This document shows positions 1-10,404 of a DNA stretch of 64,000 nt, piece after piece. The stretch's first letter is position 1, and every line of letters starts with the position of its first letter. Origin of the DNA: Megascapheus bottae (lineage: Eukaryota; Chordata; Mammalia; Rodentia; Geomyidae). The notes beneath the pieces were generated by a model, which was not told the DNA's origin, did not search any database, and was given only the letters and a program-made list of their open reading frames with translations. The position numbers were made by a program, and so were the translations under genes. The DNA lies in contig JANJXV010000039.1 in NCBI GenBank assembly GCA_024803745.1, forward strand, positions 10,849,001-10,913,000. The letters run 5' to 3'.

Positions 1-28
1 AGGACGACTAAGGATGAATTACAAGCAT

Positions 29-150
29 GGGCCAGACACAAGGGCTCACACCTATCCTCTTAGCTACTCAGGGAGGCTGCGATCTGAGGATCACTGTTCA
101 ACACCCCGACCTTGAGTTCAAGCCCCATGACCACCACCAACAACATCAAC
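29..150 (+). mobile_element. B1-Geo SINE, internally deleted
   Basis: The 7SL/B1-like head (ggctcacacct, agctactcagggaggctg) is followed directly by the Geo 3' end (cttgagttcaagccccatgac). The second half of the head and most of Geo are missing. The tail is a CCA/CAA-rich stretch. Confidence 0.8.
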
Positions 151-222
151 CACAGAAAAACTTACAAGCCACTACCATTCCTACCTACCTGTTTAGTGTG
201 AGGTCCTGAGTTCTAACCCTAG

Positions 223-390
223 CAGTAAATATATATATATATGCATATATGTATACATAGTAAAAAGCAATCTTTTGTCTTTTAGTACCTATTTGTGAAT
301 ACATATTAGAATTTATATATGAATATCTGTGTATATTTAGTAAAAAATCAACCTTTTGTCTTTTAATATATACATATGAATTTAGCAGAG
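223..390. repeat. AT-rich tandem duplication, period about 80 bp
   Basis: A core of the form TAGTAAAAA..TCTTTTGTCTTTTA occurs at 258-284 and again at 338-366, each preceded by AT-rich alternating sequence. It reads as two diverged copies of one unit of about 80 bp. Confidence 0.6.
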
Positions 391-496
391 GAAGCCAGAA
401 TCACAGTGGCGACCTCCTGTGTAACTAGTAAATGCCATCCACAGAGATGGGGGTCCCTAGAAGGTTCTGTCATGCCTGAACTTCACTGCGAGTAAA

Positions 497-500
<4 letters not shown>

Positions 501-534
<34 letters not shown>
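501..534. repeat. (GT)17 microsatellite
   Basis: Uninterrupted GT dinucleotide run. There is no SINE tail next to it, unlike most CA/GT runs in this window. It is followed by T/G-rich unique sequence to about 660. Confidence 0.95.
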
Positions 535-536
<2 letters not shown>

Positions 537-679
537 GTGAGGGCATGGCATCCAGTGACACACACTCCCTGAGCCAGAGCTGATTTTTAGTTGCTGTTTG
601 GGGATTTGGATTGTTTTGTGTTTTGTGTGTTTGGGTTTTTTTGGTATGTTTTTTTTTTAGCTCTAGCCACAGCACCAAG

Positions 680-960
680 TAACGACTCAGATGAAATGCT
701 GAAGCCCAGGATGATAAAGTGGGGTTTTCAGAGACTGCAGGTAAGAAAATGAAAGCCAGCGAGAGCCTATTTTACGCACGTATTTTGCGCAGGCATTTGG
801 GGGCACGCATTTTGCCCCGCACGCATCTGACGCAGGCCCCATAACCGCCTTTTTGATCTATTCCCTTTACTGCACATTTAGTATTATGCATCCATAACAG
901 ATAAATGTGTACCGCGGAATATATAAAAGTGCCCGGGGATTGTCAATACACATTCACAGG
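680..960 (+). promoter_or_regulatory. CpG-clustered promoter-like patch with TATA box
   Basis: Non-repetitive block. Positions 771-835 hold about seven CpGs in near-repeats of the form CACGCATTTTGC inside otherwise CpG-poor DNA. TATAAAAG lies at 922-929 just after a GC-rich ACCGCGG. Upstream, CAG/GTAAGA at 738-746 matches a 5' splice site. Together this could be a small promoter or a transcribed enhancer. No open reading frame supports a protein product. The motifs are seen directly; activity is inferred. Confidence 0.35.
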
Positions 961-1530
961 CTGCATTAAGAATCTCCTGTAACAGGCTCTTAAAATAGGA
1001 TGGATGTGCCAGAGCCGTGGATGAAGATTTGGGGGAGGGGGTGGGGGTTTGTATCTTAAGCCCCCAAGGAAGTTTAATAGACGCAGCTGACATTTAAAAT
1101 ACGTCCCCTGACACTTAGAACAAAGAGTCCTCGGGCATACACTTTTCTCCAAGTAAGGATAAAAAAAAAATAGCCCACACATATAAAAATAAAATGTATA
1201 CTTTCCCAAATCTAGATTTGGCTGGCAGGCAAGAGAAATGGGGGCACATGATTTGGGAACTGTGGGTGTTAGCTCTGGGTCCAAGCAGTCCCGAGGAGAA
1301 GGCAGGAGCTGGCTGTGGACTGCTGCAGGTTTGCATTGCAGGACGAAGTCACCCTGCCCAGAACCAGAACGAATGGCAAATCCAAGATGCCTTCATGTCC
1401 TTGCCTCCCAGAAACACACCGTTCGGAGCTTAAAATAATAATCTTCATAATAAAGTCAAACATTGCCAGCTTCCTATGCATATAGTAAAATCTCTTGCCT
1501 TTTTGTATATTGCAAAAAAAATAGCAGGAC
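961..1530. other. unique sequence, no gene seen
   Basis: Mixed-composition DNA with no repeat I recognise. Several overlapping short frames on the minus strand show no domain or codon signal. Confidence 0.5.
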
Positions 1531-2110
1531 CCCCAGAAAAAAAAAATATATATATACAGTTGTCGGTGTCTGCAAGCATGCAAATAAGAAAGCAAATATA
1601 TACATATCAAAGGCATATATGTAGTCAAATATATTTGTAATCAAATATTTAGAAAATGCATAAAGGTAGAGATTCTCTCTAGGTGAATATATGTCTGTAT
1701 ACATATTATTTCTATTCATTATATATAACCATGCAAATAAAAAGGCAAATATATACATATATATTTAAATCAAAAATATATATGTGATCAAATACATGTA
1801 AGCAAGTGCATAGATGATACATAGAGGTGGAGATAATATATACAGATATGTATTTGAATATATATGATCTCTCTTCATATATATACTCCAATAGATGTAG
1901 TCCAATAGACATATAAATCAAATCATTATATAATCAAAAATATACAATCAAATAAATATATACTCAGCTAGACATAGATAATATATATTCAAAGATGTAT
2001 GTAAATATATAATCAAATGTATATAATGAAATAGGTAATCAAAATATATTTACATAGATATAATCAAATCTCTCCATAGATAATCAAAGCTCTGAATAAA
2101 ATGCCAAGTA
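1531..2110. repeat. degenerate AT-rich minisatellite
   Basis: Many variants of ATCAAATATAT and CAAATATATACATAT recur every 25-60 bp over nearly 600 bp. They have diverged too far to set one period. The Tyr/Ile-rich minus-strand frames are by-products of the TATA content. Confidence 0.7.
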
Positions 2111-2700
2111 GAACATGCAGAAAGTAGATACAAATAATCACATTGTTTTAAACAGGATGGGTTCTGAAAGTGTACCATCAAAACTATGACAAAATTTCTG
2201 TTCTCTGGGCTTTTTATTTTCTTCTTTGTGTTTTAACTTGTATTTGAAATCTGTTTGTCCAGGATCCAGAGACTGTACTTCTCTATAGGCATAAGAGCTT
2301 TTCAGTCTAGCTGCTAGGTACAAACTATATGCGTGTGCTGGAGTCTCCACTGAGTGACAGACACAGATTATTTCTAACACAAGGCGTGTATCACTCTTCT
2401 TGGCCTTTGGACTTGAAAGCCAATGTCTAACCAACGCACCACTTCCCAACGGGTCCCCCTTTTCGTACAGCCAACACATTACCCAGAGACCCGATTTAAG
2501 TGCATCGTGCCCAATCAGTCCTGTGCTAAAGCACCAAAAATCTCCCCCAAGTCGGGTGTGGGCGCCCTAAGATTCCTCTACAGCCGGATTTCCCACAGCC
2601 ACAGCCAGCTCCCCTGCAAACTTCTCATCAGTGGGCGCCCGCGTTCCAGAGGGATGTGCACAGCTGAAGGTTATTTCACTTGTAATTAAAATTGGGTTCA
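2111..2700. other. unique sequence with a weak tRNA-like patch
   Basis: Mostly unique. On the minus strand around 2418-2470 a GTTGGTTAGAC D-loop-like string is followed by an imperfect anticodon-type hairpin, but acceptor and T arms are not visible. No coding region is supported. Confidence 0.35.
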
Positions 2701-2708
2701 CAGTCTCC

Positions 2709-2975
2709 TCTTTTTTTTTTTTTGGCAAGTCAGAAGAGGAAGAAGAAGAAGAAGAGGAAGAAGAAGAAGAAGGAGAAGAGGAGGAGAAAGAAGAAGAAGA
2801 GGAGGAGGAGGAGGAGAAGAAGAGGAGAAGGAAGGAAGGAAGGAAGGAAGGAAGGAAGGAAGGAAGGAAGGAAGGAAGGAAGGAAGGAAGGAAGGAAGGA
2901 AGGAAGGAAGGAAGGAAGGAAAAGGGAAGGGAAGGGAAGGGAAGGGGGGAGGGAGGGAGGGAAGGAAGGGGGGCG
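2709..2975 (+). repeat. poly(T) then GAA/GGAA polypurine tract
   Basis: A short T run is followed by about 240 bp of almost pure purine: (GAA/GAG)n to about 2828, (GGAA)n to about 2920, then GGGA units. It runs straight into the CpG island. The Glu/Lys/Arg-only reading frames here are artefacts. Confidence 0.9.
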
Positions 2976-3640
2976 CAGCCCCAGCCTGGGAAGGGAGCGG
3001 TTGCAGGCCCGGGCGGGCGCGCGCTGGCGGCGGGCAGCGCGCGGTGCGGGCCGGCCGGGCCCGCGGGGCGGCGGCGGGCCGGGGGAGCAGGCTGGGCAGC
3101 CGGGCTTATTTGTCTGCTTTAAGTGAAATCACTCAATTCTCAAAAGTCAGCGGCGGGCCGCGCGGGGGGGGGGGGTGGGGGGTGGAGACAGGCTGTTCCA
3201 AATAAGTTCCATTAATCAAAAGACACAGTGTAATGTAACTAATATTTTACAATTAGGGGAGACAAGGAGGAACTAAGAGCTATCTATCTCTCTTATTCGG
3301 CGTGATCATCGATTCATAATCAGAGGCTGAGCGCTGCGCGGGGCGCGGGGCGGAGGCCGGGCGGGGCCGGGGCGCGCGGGGGCGCAGGCGGGGCGCACGG
3401 CCCCGGCGCGGGCGCACGGCGGGGGTACCTGACAGCCCTGGGGAGCAGCGCCGCTCGCTTCCAGCGACGTGACGATCCGGCCGCGGGAGCTGGGGGAAGG
3501 GGGTGGGGGGGTCCCCGGGCCTCGCCGGGCTCCGGCCGAGGGGCCGAGCGCCACCTATCCCCGCGCGCGCCAGGCCCCACACCGGGGCCGGCTCCATCTG
3601 CGCGGCGCTAATGACATCCGAGCCACGCTACCACAACACC
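2950..3640. promoter_or_regulatory. CpG island
   Basis: Very GC- and CpG-rich flanks (about 2985-3100 and 3330-3600) surround an AT-rich core (3105-3150 and 3190-3320) with homeodomain-like ATTAATCA near 3211. GC-rich DNA with an AT-rich core is typical of CpG islands at developmental loci. I see no coding exon; the Pro/Arg/Ala-rich frames reflect base composition. It could be a distal promoter, a non-coding RNA start or a Polycomb-type island. Strand is undetermined. Confidence 0.75.
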
Positions 3641-3664
3641 GAATGTTCATTCTTGTAGTGCCAT

Positions 3665-3795
3665 CTTCAGGGGGGAAAACAAAGTAAAAGAAAAGAACCG
3701 GCCCTTTGAAAGGACAGACGGGAGGAGAGAGAGGGGAGAGGAGATTGAGAAAGGGGGAGGAGTGGGGAGGGGAGGGAGGAGTGGGGTCCTTCCTG
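3665..3795 (+). repeat. G/A-rich low-complexity tract
   Basis: Purine-rich GGAGAGGGGAGAGG-type sequence on the downstream shoulder of the CpG island. Confidence 0.7.
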
Positions 3796-4308
3796 GGATG
3801 TGGGGGTCACCCCTGTTGTAGATGGGCTGGCTGGAGCCACTATCCACTCATCATTCTCTTTCTAGAAAGGAGGGGAGGGTGAATGTCAACGCCATATTCA
3901 ATGCACATAGGTGAACGTGCATAGGGTTGGGAGACACGAGGGGAAGGACAGAGGGTGACCGTGATCAAGACGTATGTGAATGCCACACTGACATCTTGAG
4001 TGGAAAACTCCTTTGGTGCAGTATGTATAGATACCACACGTAATGAAAATGAAACTCAAGTGGTAAAAAAATACAGCACAAAACCAATCTCTACAACTCT
4101 ACGGATGACCACAAAAGACAATGAGTGTCCCCAGTAAAGTCCTGGAGCTCAGGGAAAGAAGAGGGATTCAACTTGGTGTCCCTGGAGCGCCATGGTGCAC
4201 ACACACAAAGCTCTGGCTCTGGCTGGCACAGGCATCCATGTGGCTCTCAATATCACAGTACATTTGTTCCACCTGCCCCTTCGCCCCTGTCTAAAGGTAC
4301 AGGTGTAG
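3796..4308. other. unique sequence, no gene seen
   Basis: Mixed composition with no recognisable repeat, domain or RNA gene. Confidence 0.4.
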
Positions 4309-4541
4309 CCAGAAGCCGCTGACTTACACCTGTTATCTGAGATACTCAGGTGGCTGAGATCTGAGGAGCAAAGTCCAAACCCGGTCTGGGACAGAAAAGT
4401 CTGTGAGATTCTTTCCTCCAGCGAACCAGCAAAAAGCTGGAAGTGAAGGTGGCTCGAGGGATAAAGCACCAGCCTTGAGCAAAAGATGACAATGAAGAAA
4501 CAGCCCCCAAGTCTTGAATTCAAGTCCTAGTACACAACACA

Positions 4542-4588
<47 letters not shown>
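4309..4588 (+). mobile_element. B1-Geo SINE with (CA)n tail
   Basis: Both arms are present but diverged: head gatactcaggtggctgag, Geo ggtggctcgagggataaagc to gaattcaagtcctag. The SINE ends in a (CA) run of about 50 bp at 4537-4588. Confidence 0.85.
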
Positions 4589-4591
<3 letters not shown>

Positions 4592-5220
4592 ATATCCCCA
4601 AGAAACACTAAGTCCAACACAGTAGCTCATCAGTTTGGCCTAGCCCAAGATGATGTAATTGATAAACCCCTCTGTGCCCAGAACCCACAGTGGAACCATC
4701 AATGGACCCCCAAGGGCCTAAGTTAGGGTGTCTCAGACATAAAAGAGGATGCACATTGAATCTGCCCTCAGAGCGTTACTCAGAACTGCCTGGCTAGTCA
4801 GCTTGGTCCAGGTCCCCATGCTGCAGAATGCAGTGCCGTGGGGTGGGGACGGCACCCTCCCTTGCCTGGACTGGAGACCCCAGCCTTTCATGTGAAAGGC
4901 CAGAACCAGACCGCAGCCGTGTGAGATAAAGGATGAAAGCAAGGCAGAAGCCAAGGCTTTGTAAAATGAAGTTTCCAGGAATAGAGTGTATATGGCCATG
5001 CTTCTAAAATCTCCTTTCTCACAATTGTGCCCTGAAGCAGAAATGAAATGAAAACTAAGAATAGTCAGGTAGCCCGAGCATATTTACTACAATCTCCGCT
5101 ATCAATCCACGGAAATCCAATCTCTCGTCTTTAGAGACAGTCCATACGTCTGTACACTGTCTGCGTGCCTGACTGAGGGTCTACTGCTCACTGGATGCAT
5201 ACATCGTTCTTTTCTTTTAT
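4589..5220. other. unique block, candidate conserved element at 5035-5200
   Basis: There is no repeat signature. The 5035-5200 part (ctccgctatcaatccacgg and flanks) is AT-rich with isolated CpGs, a composition seen in conserved non-coding elements. This needs an alignment to confirm. Confidence 0.3.
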
Positions 5221-5284
5221 ATTCTCCTCTCTTTTAGGAGGGAGGGCCTCCTACATAGTTTTGTTTTGTTTTGTTTTGTTTTTA

Positions 5285-5485
5285 ATCTCAGGACCTCAAG
5301 CTCGCTCTATTTGTTCTACCACTTGAGCCATGTCTCCAGCCTTGCTTTTTGGTTGATTAAGTGGTGACTGAGTCTTATGGACTCTGTTTTTACTCTGATG
5401 AGTGGTTTTATGCCATGAGCCTCCAGATCTCAGCCTCCAGTGTAACTAGAGGTTTAGGTGTGAGACACTGGTACTCAGTTCACAT
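5285..5485 (-). mobile_element. B1-Geo SINE, reverse orientation
   Basis: Reverse-complement Geo (ctaccacttgagccatg) and B1-like arm (agatctcagcctccag, tgtgagacactgg). A (TTTTG)n run at 5261-5283 corresponds to its A-rich tail. Confidence 0.8.
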
Positions 5486-5515
5486 GTTTGGTTGTTTTTT
5501 TTTTCCTATGAGGCC

Positions 5516-5760
5516 TAACAAAATGCTGGGGTGGGGGGGGTGCTACATAAGTGTTCGCAGAGTTACTACTGAAGCAAGGAATCTGTAGGGAAATACAAAC
5601 AAGCACCTATGTGTGTATATATAGTATATGTAATAGGGGAATGTATATGTATATACATATGTGTATATGAGTATATTCTTAATATAGCCCCAATTAATAG
5701 GAAATGATAGCCCCTTGTACAACACCATTTAATAACAACAATAAAATTATATTTAAAAAT
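5516..5760 (+). mobile_element. possible L1 3'-end fragment
   Basis: A G-rich run (about 5527-5545), AT-rich DNA, then CCCCTTGTACAACACCATT followed by an AATAAAATTA-type tail. The same CTTTGTACAACTA + A-rich ending recurs at 28625-28675 and, reversed, at 55570-55800. It is tentatively a shared LINE 3' end. Confidence 0.35.
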
Positions 5761-5990
5761 TAACTTATACCTATAATCCTAGCTACTATGGAAGCCAAGA
5801 TCTGAGGATCGTGGTTCAAAGACAACCCAAGCAGCAAAGTCCATAAGACTCTTCTCCAATGATCCAGCCCCAAAACAAGATGAAAATGGAGCTGTGGTTC
5901 AAGTGGTAGAGCGCCCACCTTGAGCCAAGAAGTGTAGAGACAGTGTCCAGGCCCTGCGTTCAAGCCCCAGAACAAGCACCAAAATAATGA
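5761..5990 (+). mobile_element. B1-Geo SINE, full length
   Basis: The head (cctagctactatggaag) and a Geo arm with clear A box (TGGTTCAAGTGG) and B box (GCGTTCAAGCCCC) are complete. The tail is an (AATG)n stretch. Confidence 0.9.
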
Positions 5991-6297
5991 ATGAATGAAC
6001 TAGAAGAAATTTTCAGAAAGACCAATATACAACCTTTCCCCAATCATCAAAGCAGCTAGCTTATTTGGCCCCCTCCTTTGAACTGCAAACGAATCATTGC
6101 AGGCTATGCAACCTTGGAGGCCCACCACATTCCTTATTAGTATGAAGATTTACTTAAAGCTCATAGCCAAATCACCCACGATTTGACCCGATTCTTCTGC
6201 ACCCTTTCATTATGGCTTGCAGGAACTATTGTTGAAATCCAGATTCTGGCCTTTGTAGGAAGTAGGCATTTTATGGCCGCCCTAAAGGTGGTCTCTC
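5991..6297. other. unique sequence, no gene seen
   Basis: Single-copy-looking DNA that carries no repeat or coding signal I can name. Confidence 0.4.
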
Positions 6298-6311
6298 CTG
6301 CCACCTAGCGG
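6298..6311 (-). promoter_or_regulatory. CTCF-like motif
   Basis: The minus strand reads CCGCTAGGTGGCAG, an exact fit to the CTCF core CCGCNNGGNGGCAG. It lies in unique DNA, not in a SINE. Confidence 0.6.
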
Positions 6312-6940
6312 ACAGATGGAGGTTTGACATGTGAATCACAGGGAGAGCCTGAATAATTGAAAAGAGAGGGCAAGTTGAATCAGGGGTTCTCATCTGTTTG
6401 ACTAGCATTGTTGGCACATTTCAGATGAGCCTCTCCCGCGCCTCGTAAACATGCGTGTACTCATCATCACTCGCATTGCCCTAAAGAGAGAAGAGAAATC
6501 GCTCCTAAAATAGGCCCCAACTAATTAAACATATACCATCTTGTTGTCATGGAGACCAGAGTGAAGGTCACCAGATTCTTATGGCATTCAGGAGCATGTT
6601 GGTGCCAAAAGAGGAGAAGGGGGAGGGTGAGAGAGAGTGGAGGGGGGAGAGGTGATTAGATTCCTGAATGTGAGTATCGTTGAGTGGTGGCTGGATATCT
6701 TGGGGGTGCTGGGTGAGGGGGGGGCTGGGGTAGGGGAGGAAGGACTAGGGCTCCTTCTGCCCCCTGCTTATCTGAGTCTGAGGAGAGATAGCAAAGAGGG
6801 AAAGCTGAGAGGAAATGGCTCCATTGCTTTATAATGAAGCAGAGCAGTGTCAGGATGGAAGACGGGTCACCCGAAATGGATGTCATATTGAGTTACAAAA
6901 GCATCAGCCAGACTCATCCAAGAACAAACTGTTTACCCAG
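6312..6940. other. unique block, candidate conserved element
   Basis: Positions 6490-6600 contain CTAATTAAAC (homeodomain-like, about 6520) and TGAAGGTCA (nuclear-receptor half-site-like, about 6562). The rest is G-rich. No exon is evident. Confidence 0.35.
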
Positions 6941-7000
6941 AGTCTAGATGGGGGCTTCTGCGCATGTGCATATGTGTACGTGTGTTTATAACTGTGTTCT

Positions 7001-7003
<3 letters not shown>

Positions 7004-7043
<40 letters not shown>
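7004..7043. repeat. (CA)20 microsatellite
   Basis: Uninterrupted CA run with no adjoining SINE. Confidence 0.95.
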
Positions 7044-7189
7044 ATGGAGCCTCCATTAGAAAGAAAAGCCAAGGCAAATCATACAACTCAGAACTTATCC
7101 GAATATACATCCCTTTTTCCAGAGACATCCACGCTGGAGTCCTGAGCACACAGTGGGACCACAGCTGATGACAGGCTATGTATACAAAG

Positions 7190-7870
7190 TCTAGACTTAG
7201 AGATGGGAGGGGCCTTAAGAGTTGTGAAAGAATTGACTATTCTGTCCTAGGTGCATTCAGACCTGAAGTCATACAAGGCTCAAGGGGAGGGAGGGGGATG
7301 GGAGGGCAGGGGCTTGGTCCTTCCTGTTCTCTTTCCCTTCCCTTTATCTTCCCATCCTGTTGGCATGGGACTGCCCTGCCTTTTTCTTCTTTTCCCTGGT
7401 GCGTGCCTGGAGCGCATCCACGGCGTACAGATCATTTATGGAGGAAGCTCTGGCGTGACCCTGACTGCGGCAAAGCCTCCTTGGAGACACAATTAACGTC
7501 TGTGGGCTGCCCACGTGGACGGATGACACCCGCTCTCTTTCCAGAGGTGCCATCCAGACCCGGTAGCTGCATGTGGATAGGGATGACTCTAACTACTTCT
7601 GCTCCGAATAATTAGGCAACTCATCAGAGAAGGCTGTTTTCTACCCTCTTGTGCCTTTAAAACTAGGGCTGTCTGGCTGTTTAGAAGCTAAAGGATGACA
7701 ACAGGAGAAAAGGATCAAAACTCCAAACCAGCACTGAAGAATGTCTGTGGATCTGAGACGCTGCCCTAAAGGCTGGCAGAAAGCCCCCTCCCTGGGCTGG
7801 AATCACAACAGATGTGAGACAAGCACCCCCCAGGAAGGATTCCACATTAACTCTCTTGCTTTCAGGAAAT
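7190..7870. other. unique block, candidate conserved element
   Basis: Positions 7395-7620 hold scattered CpGs (gcgcatccacggcgtacag, cacgtggacggatg) and homeodomain-like AATTAACG near 7492. Open frames on both strands show no family signature, so I treat it as non-coding. Confidence 0.35.
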
Positions 7871-7919
7871 GTTCATGACACCCTGTGAGCCCAGGCCCTT
7901 TCTCCACCAAGTCTTCCCC

Positions 7920-8030
7920 TTCCTTCTTTCTTTGTCTTTTCTTTCTTTTTCTGAGTGGGTTCTAGGTTTTGCCCTCAGTCTCCACTTGCTAGGCAGGTGT
8001 GCTAGCACAAGAGCCACCGTGGGTAGTCAC
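7920..8030 (-). mobile_element. tRNA/ID-like SINE remnant
   Basis: The minus strand reads GCACACCTGCCTAGCAAGTG followed by a degraded B-box region. This is the ID-like anticodon-arm string. A CT-rich stretch precedes it on the plus strand. Confidence 0.5.
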
Positions 8031-8069
8031 TTTGTGCAATGGTTATTTTCCAGAATAGAGTTTTGACTT

Positions 8070-8205
8070 ATACCAACAGAAAACCAGAAGTGGTGCTATG
8101 GCTCAAAGTGGTAGAGCAGTTAGCCTTTGCAAAAAAATAAAAATAAAAAGCTCAGGGTCACCATGCAGGCCTCAAGTTGAGGCCTCATGGCCAACCAGTA
8201 AAAAA
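8070..8205 (+). mobile_element. Geo monomer
   Basis: Starts near aaaaccagaagtggtgct and has TGGCTCAAAGTGG as its A box. An A-rich interruption separates the boxes, and the B-box end is degraded. Confidence 0.75.
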
Positions 8206-8212
8206 ATGAGTC

Positions 8213-8430
8213 TTGCCAGGCACAATGACTCACTCCTATAATCCTAGCTACTCAGGAGGCTGAGATCGGAGGATCGAAATTCAAAGCCAGCCCAGGCACT
8301 TATCTCCAATTAACCACTAGAAAACCAGAAGTTGTGCTATGGCTCAAGGGGTAGGGCAGAAGTCTTGAGCTGAAGAGCTCAGAGACAGCACCCAGGCCAG
8401 AGTTCAAGTCCCACAACTGACCGAAAAAAA
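8213..8430 (+). mobile_element. B1-Geo SINE, full length
   Basis: Directly follows the previous Geo copy in the same orientation. Head: ctagctactcaggaggctg. Right arm ends gttcaagtcccacaac plus a short A-rich tail. Confidence 0.9.
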
Positions 8431-8437
8431 GTCTTGC

Positions 8438-8533
8438 AAGACCCAGAACTGGTGTCAAACCACAGTCCCTTCAATTTCTTACCTTCCAAGTAGATAGGAC
8501 TACAGGCATGAACCACCACGCCCAGCTTCTGAT
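8438..8533 (-). mobile_element. B1-like arm fragment
   Basis: Reverse-complement head (taggactacaggcatgaacc, caccacgcccagc) without Geo. It is inverted relative to the two copies before it. Confidence 0.7.
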
Positions 8534-8679
8534 ATTCTTTCTGACACGCCCAGCCTCATGCTTCCTGTACCACAAGCCCCCTTCCCAAGAACTTTACACA
8601 CCTTGCACAGGCTTGGCACACAGCTCTGAGTGATGCCTGGCCAATCAAGGCACTCTCAAGAGACATGTGTGAAGTAGAA

Positions 8680-8775
8680 GACACTTAGAATCCCAGCGAT
8701 GAGGAGACAAACGCAGGAAGATCTGCAAATTCAAGGCCAACCTGGGCTACATGGTGAGACTGTCGCCAAAACAAA
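8680..8775 (+). mobile_element. B1 monomer
   Basis: The match runs through AATCCCAGCGATGAGGAG, AAGGCCAACCTGGGCTACAT and GGTGAGACTGT, the classic B1 order. No Geo arm follows. Confidence 0.75.
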
Positions 8776-8887
8776 ACAGGAAGCAACAGCAAAGAAATCA
8801 AAACAATAATTTCCTTTGCCTACACAGTAACTGTTCTGCCTTGCTACAGAAAAAGAAATGATCTTTTTTTTTTCAAGTTTAAATTTT

Positions 8888-9095
8888 TTATTATCTTCTT
8901 TTCTTTGGCCACTCCTGGGGCTTGAACTCAGGATGTGGGCACTATCTTTGGGCTTTCTCAAGGCTAGAACTCTACCAGTTGAGCCTCAGCACCACTTCTG
9001 GCTTTTTTTCTATGTATGTGGTACCTAGGAATCGAACCCGGGTCTTCATGCATGCTAGGTAAGCACTTTAACCACTAGGTCAAACTCCCAGCCCC
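8888..9095 (-). mobile_element. IDL-Geo SINE, full dimer
   Basis: The minus strand begins at GGGGCTGGGAG (9095), with ID-like A box and B box (GGTTCGATTCC), then an A-rich linker and the Geo arm. The left arm is close to the tRNA-Ala-derived ID consensus. It abuts an inverted Geo copy. Confidence 0.9.
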
Positions 9096-9235
9096 GTCCA
9101 TGAGACTCTTATCTCCAATGAATCACCAGAAAATTGCAAGTGGTGCTGTGGCTCAAAGAAGCAGAGCACTAGCCATGAGCAAAAAAAAAAAAACTCTCAG
9201 GGACAGCACCCAGGCCCAGAGTACAGGCCCCTCCC
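9096..9235 (+). mobile_element. B1-Geo SINE, 5'-truncated
   Basis: Starts inside the left arm (gtccatgagactcttatctc) and continues through Geo (TGGCTCAAAGAAG). With the minus-strand copy before it, it forms a head-to-head inverted pair. Confidence 0.8.
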
Positions 9236-10230
9236 GCACCCCCAACCACACCAGCAACGAAGACACCTGCCACCTCTTCCCTAATGCATAGAGGACAGCT
9301 TTAGGGATGACAAGGAACAGGACAGCACAGGCTGGATTGTCCCTACGCACTCTCCTTCTCCCAGTGTGACTGAGAGAACCCCCCCTACCCCACCCCACCC
9401 CACCCCACTGACCAGATGCCTGCACAGAACTCTGGATTTTCCAGACCGGCAACACAGATTTTTACCTAGGAAATCCCTTGCATGCTAAAGGTTAACTACC
9501 AATTCCAGGCTCTCAGAGGCTCCATGGAGGCCAAACCAAATCTATTCTGCAGACTGTTTGGAGCCAAGCTACACCTGCCATAACTTGTTACTAATTCCTC
9601 CATCTGCCAAGGGCTCCCTACCACTCACCCCAAAGACCTGGCCTCTGGGTGCCAGAAACAATGCTCTAGGTATTCCTGTGCCTAGCTGCTGGGGGCTCCT
9701 AGCCCTGGGGTCCCTAGCATTCCCACCCAGCACACTGGGTTTCTGGGCCTCCAGCTCCGACCCTTTTGTGAGCTGAACTGGGCCTACGTCAGTCATCTGG
9801 CTGCCTGCCCTGAAATCACTCTGTGTTCAAAGGTTGCTGTGGAACAGTGGTTAAGCAGCAGGGAAGAAGGTATTGATAATCATCCCCCACGGATGGATTA
9901 ACTTTCAGAAATAAAAAAGCCGGCTGGCGCCTGGCTGAAGGGAAGGCTTGAGTCTTTATTGAGCTGGACCCTGCACGGCTGTGAGGCAATGCGATTTGGG
10001 GCACTTCCTCCACCCCTCTCCTCATTGTGGGAGAATTAGGCACCCAAGAGAGACATTTCTCACCTGAGCTGGGGACTGCAAGGATCCCAGACTAATTCTG
10101 GGGCCCTTTGAATGAAGATTCAATGGTTATGTTCCCAGCAAGCAGGAAGCCAAATTGGAAGGGTGTGTCCAAATGGGAAGCTGATTTTAGAAGACATCAG
10201 AGAACCCTGAACTCCAGAGGACACTTCAGA
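9236..10230. other. unique sequence, no gene seen
   Basis: Moderately GC-rich, with a C-rich patch (ccccacccc repeats, about 9380-9408). AAAGGTTAACTACC near 9488 and the 9880-9960 part are AT-rich. Frames here give no recognisable product. Confidence 0.4.
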
Positions 10231-10234
10231 ATGC

Positions 10235-10350
10235 AATTCAAGGAAGGGTCTGGTAACAGATCGCTGTAATCTCAGCACTCCGAAGGCAAATATAGGAGGA
10301 TTTTGAGTATGAGGCCAGCCTGGATTCCACAGCCAAATCCGACTTCACAA
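10235..10350 (+). mobile_element. B1 monomer, diverged
   Basis: CTGTAATCTCAGCACTCCGAA then GAGGCCAGCCTGGATTCCAC. This is the B1 order without a Geo arm. Confidence 0.65.
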
Positions 10351-10404
10351 ACAATAGATGTTCTAAAATGTTCTACAGGGGGAAATGTGGCACACACTAG
10401 AGAA

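Noticed and set aside
2418..2470. tRNA-like string on the minus strand with an apparent UCA anticodon loop
   Set aside because: Anticodon stem is imperfect and acceptor and T arms are absent; at most an old tRNA-derived remnant.
2692..3126. Glu/Lys/Arg-rich frames of 140-160 codons
   Set aside because: Translation of the GAA/GGAA tract and the CpG island only.
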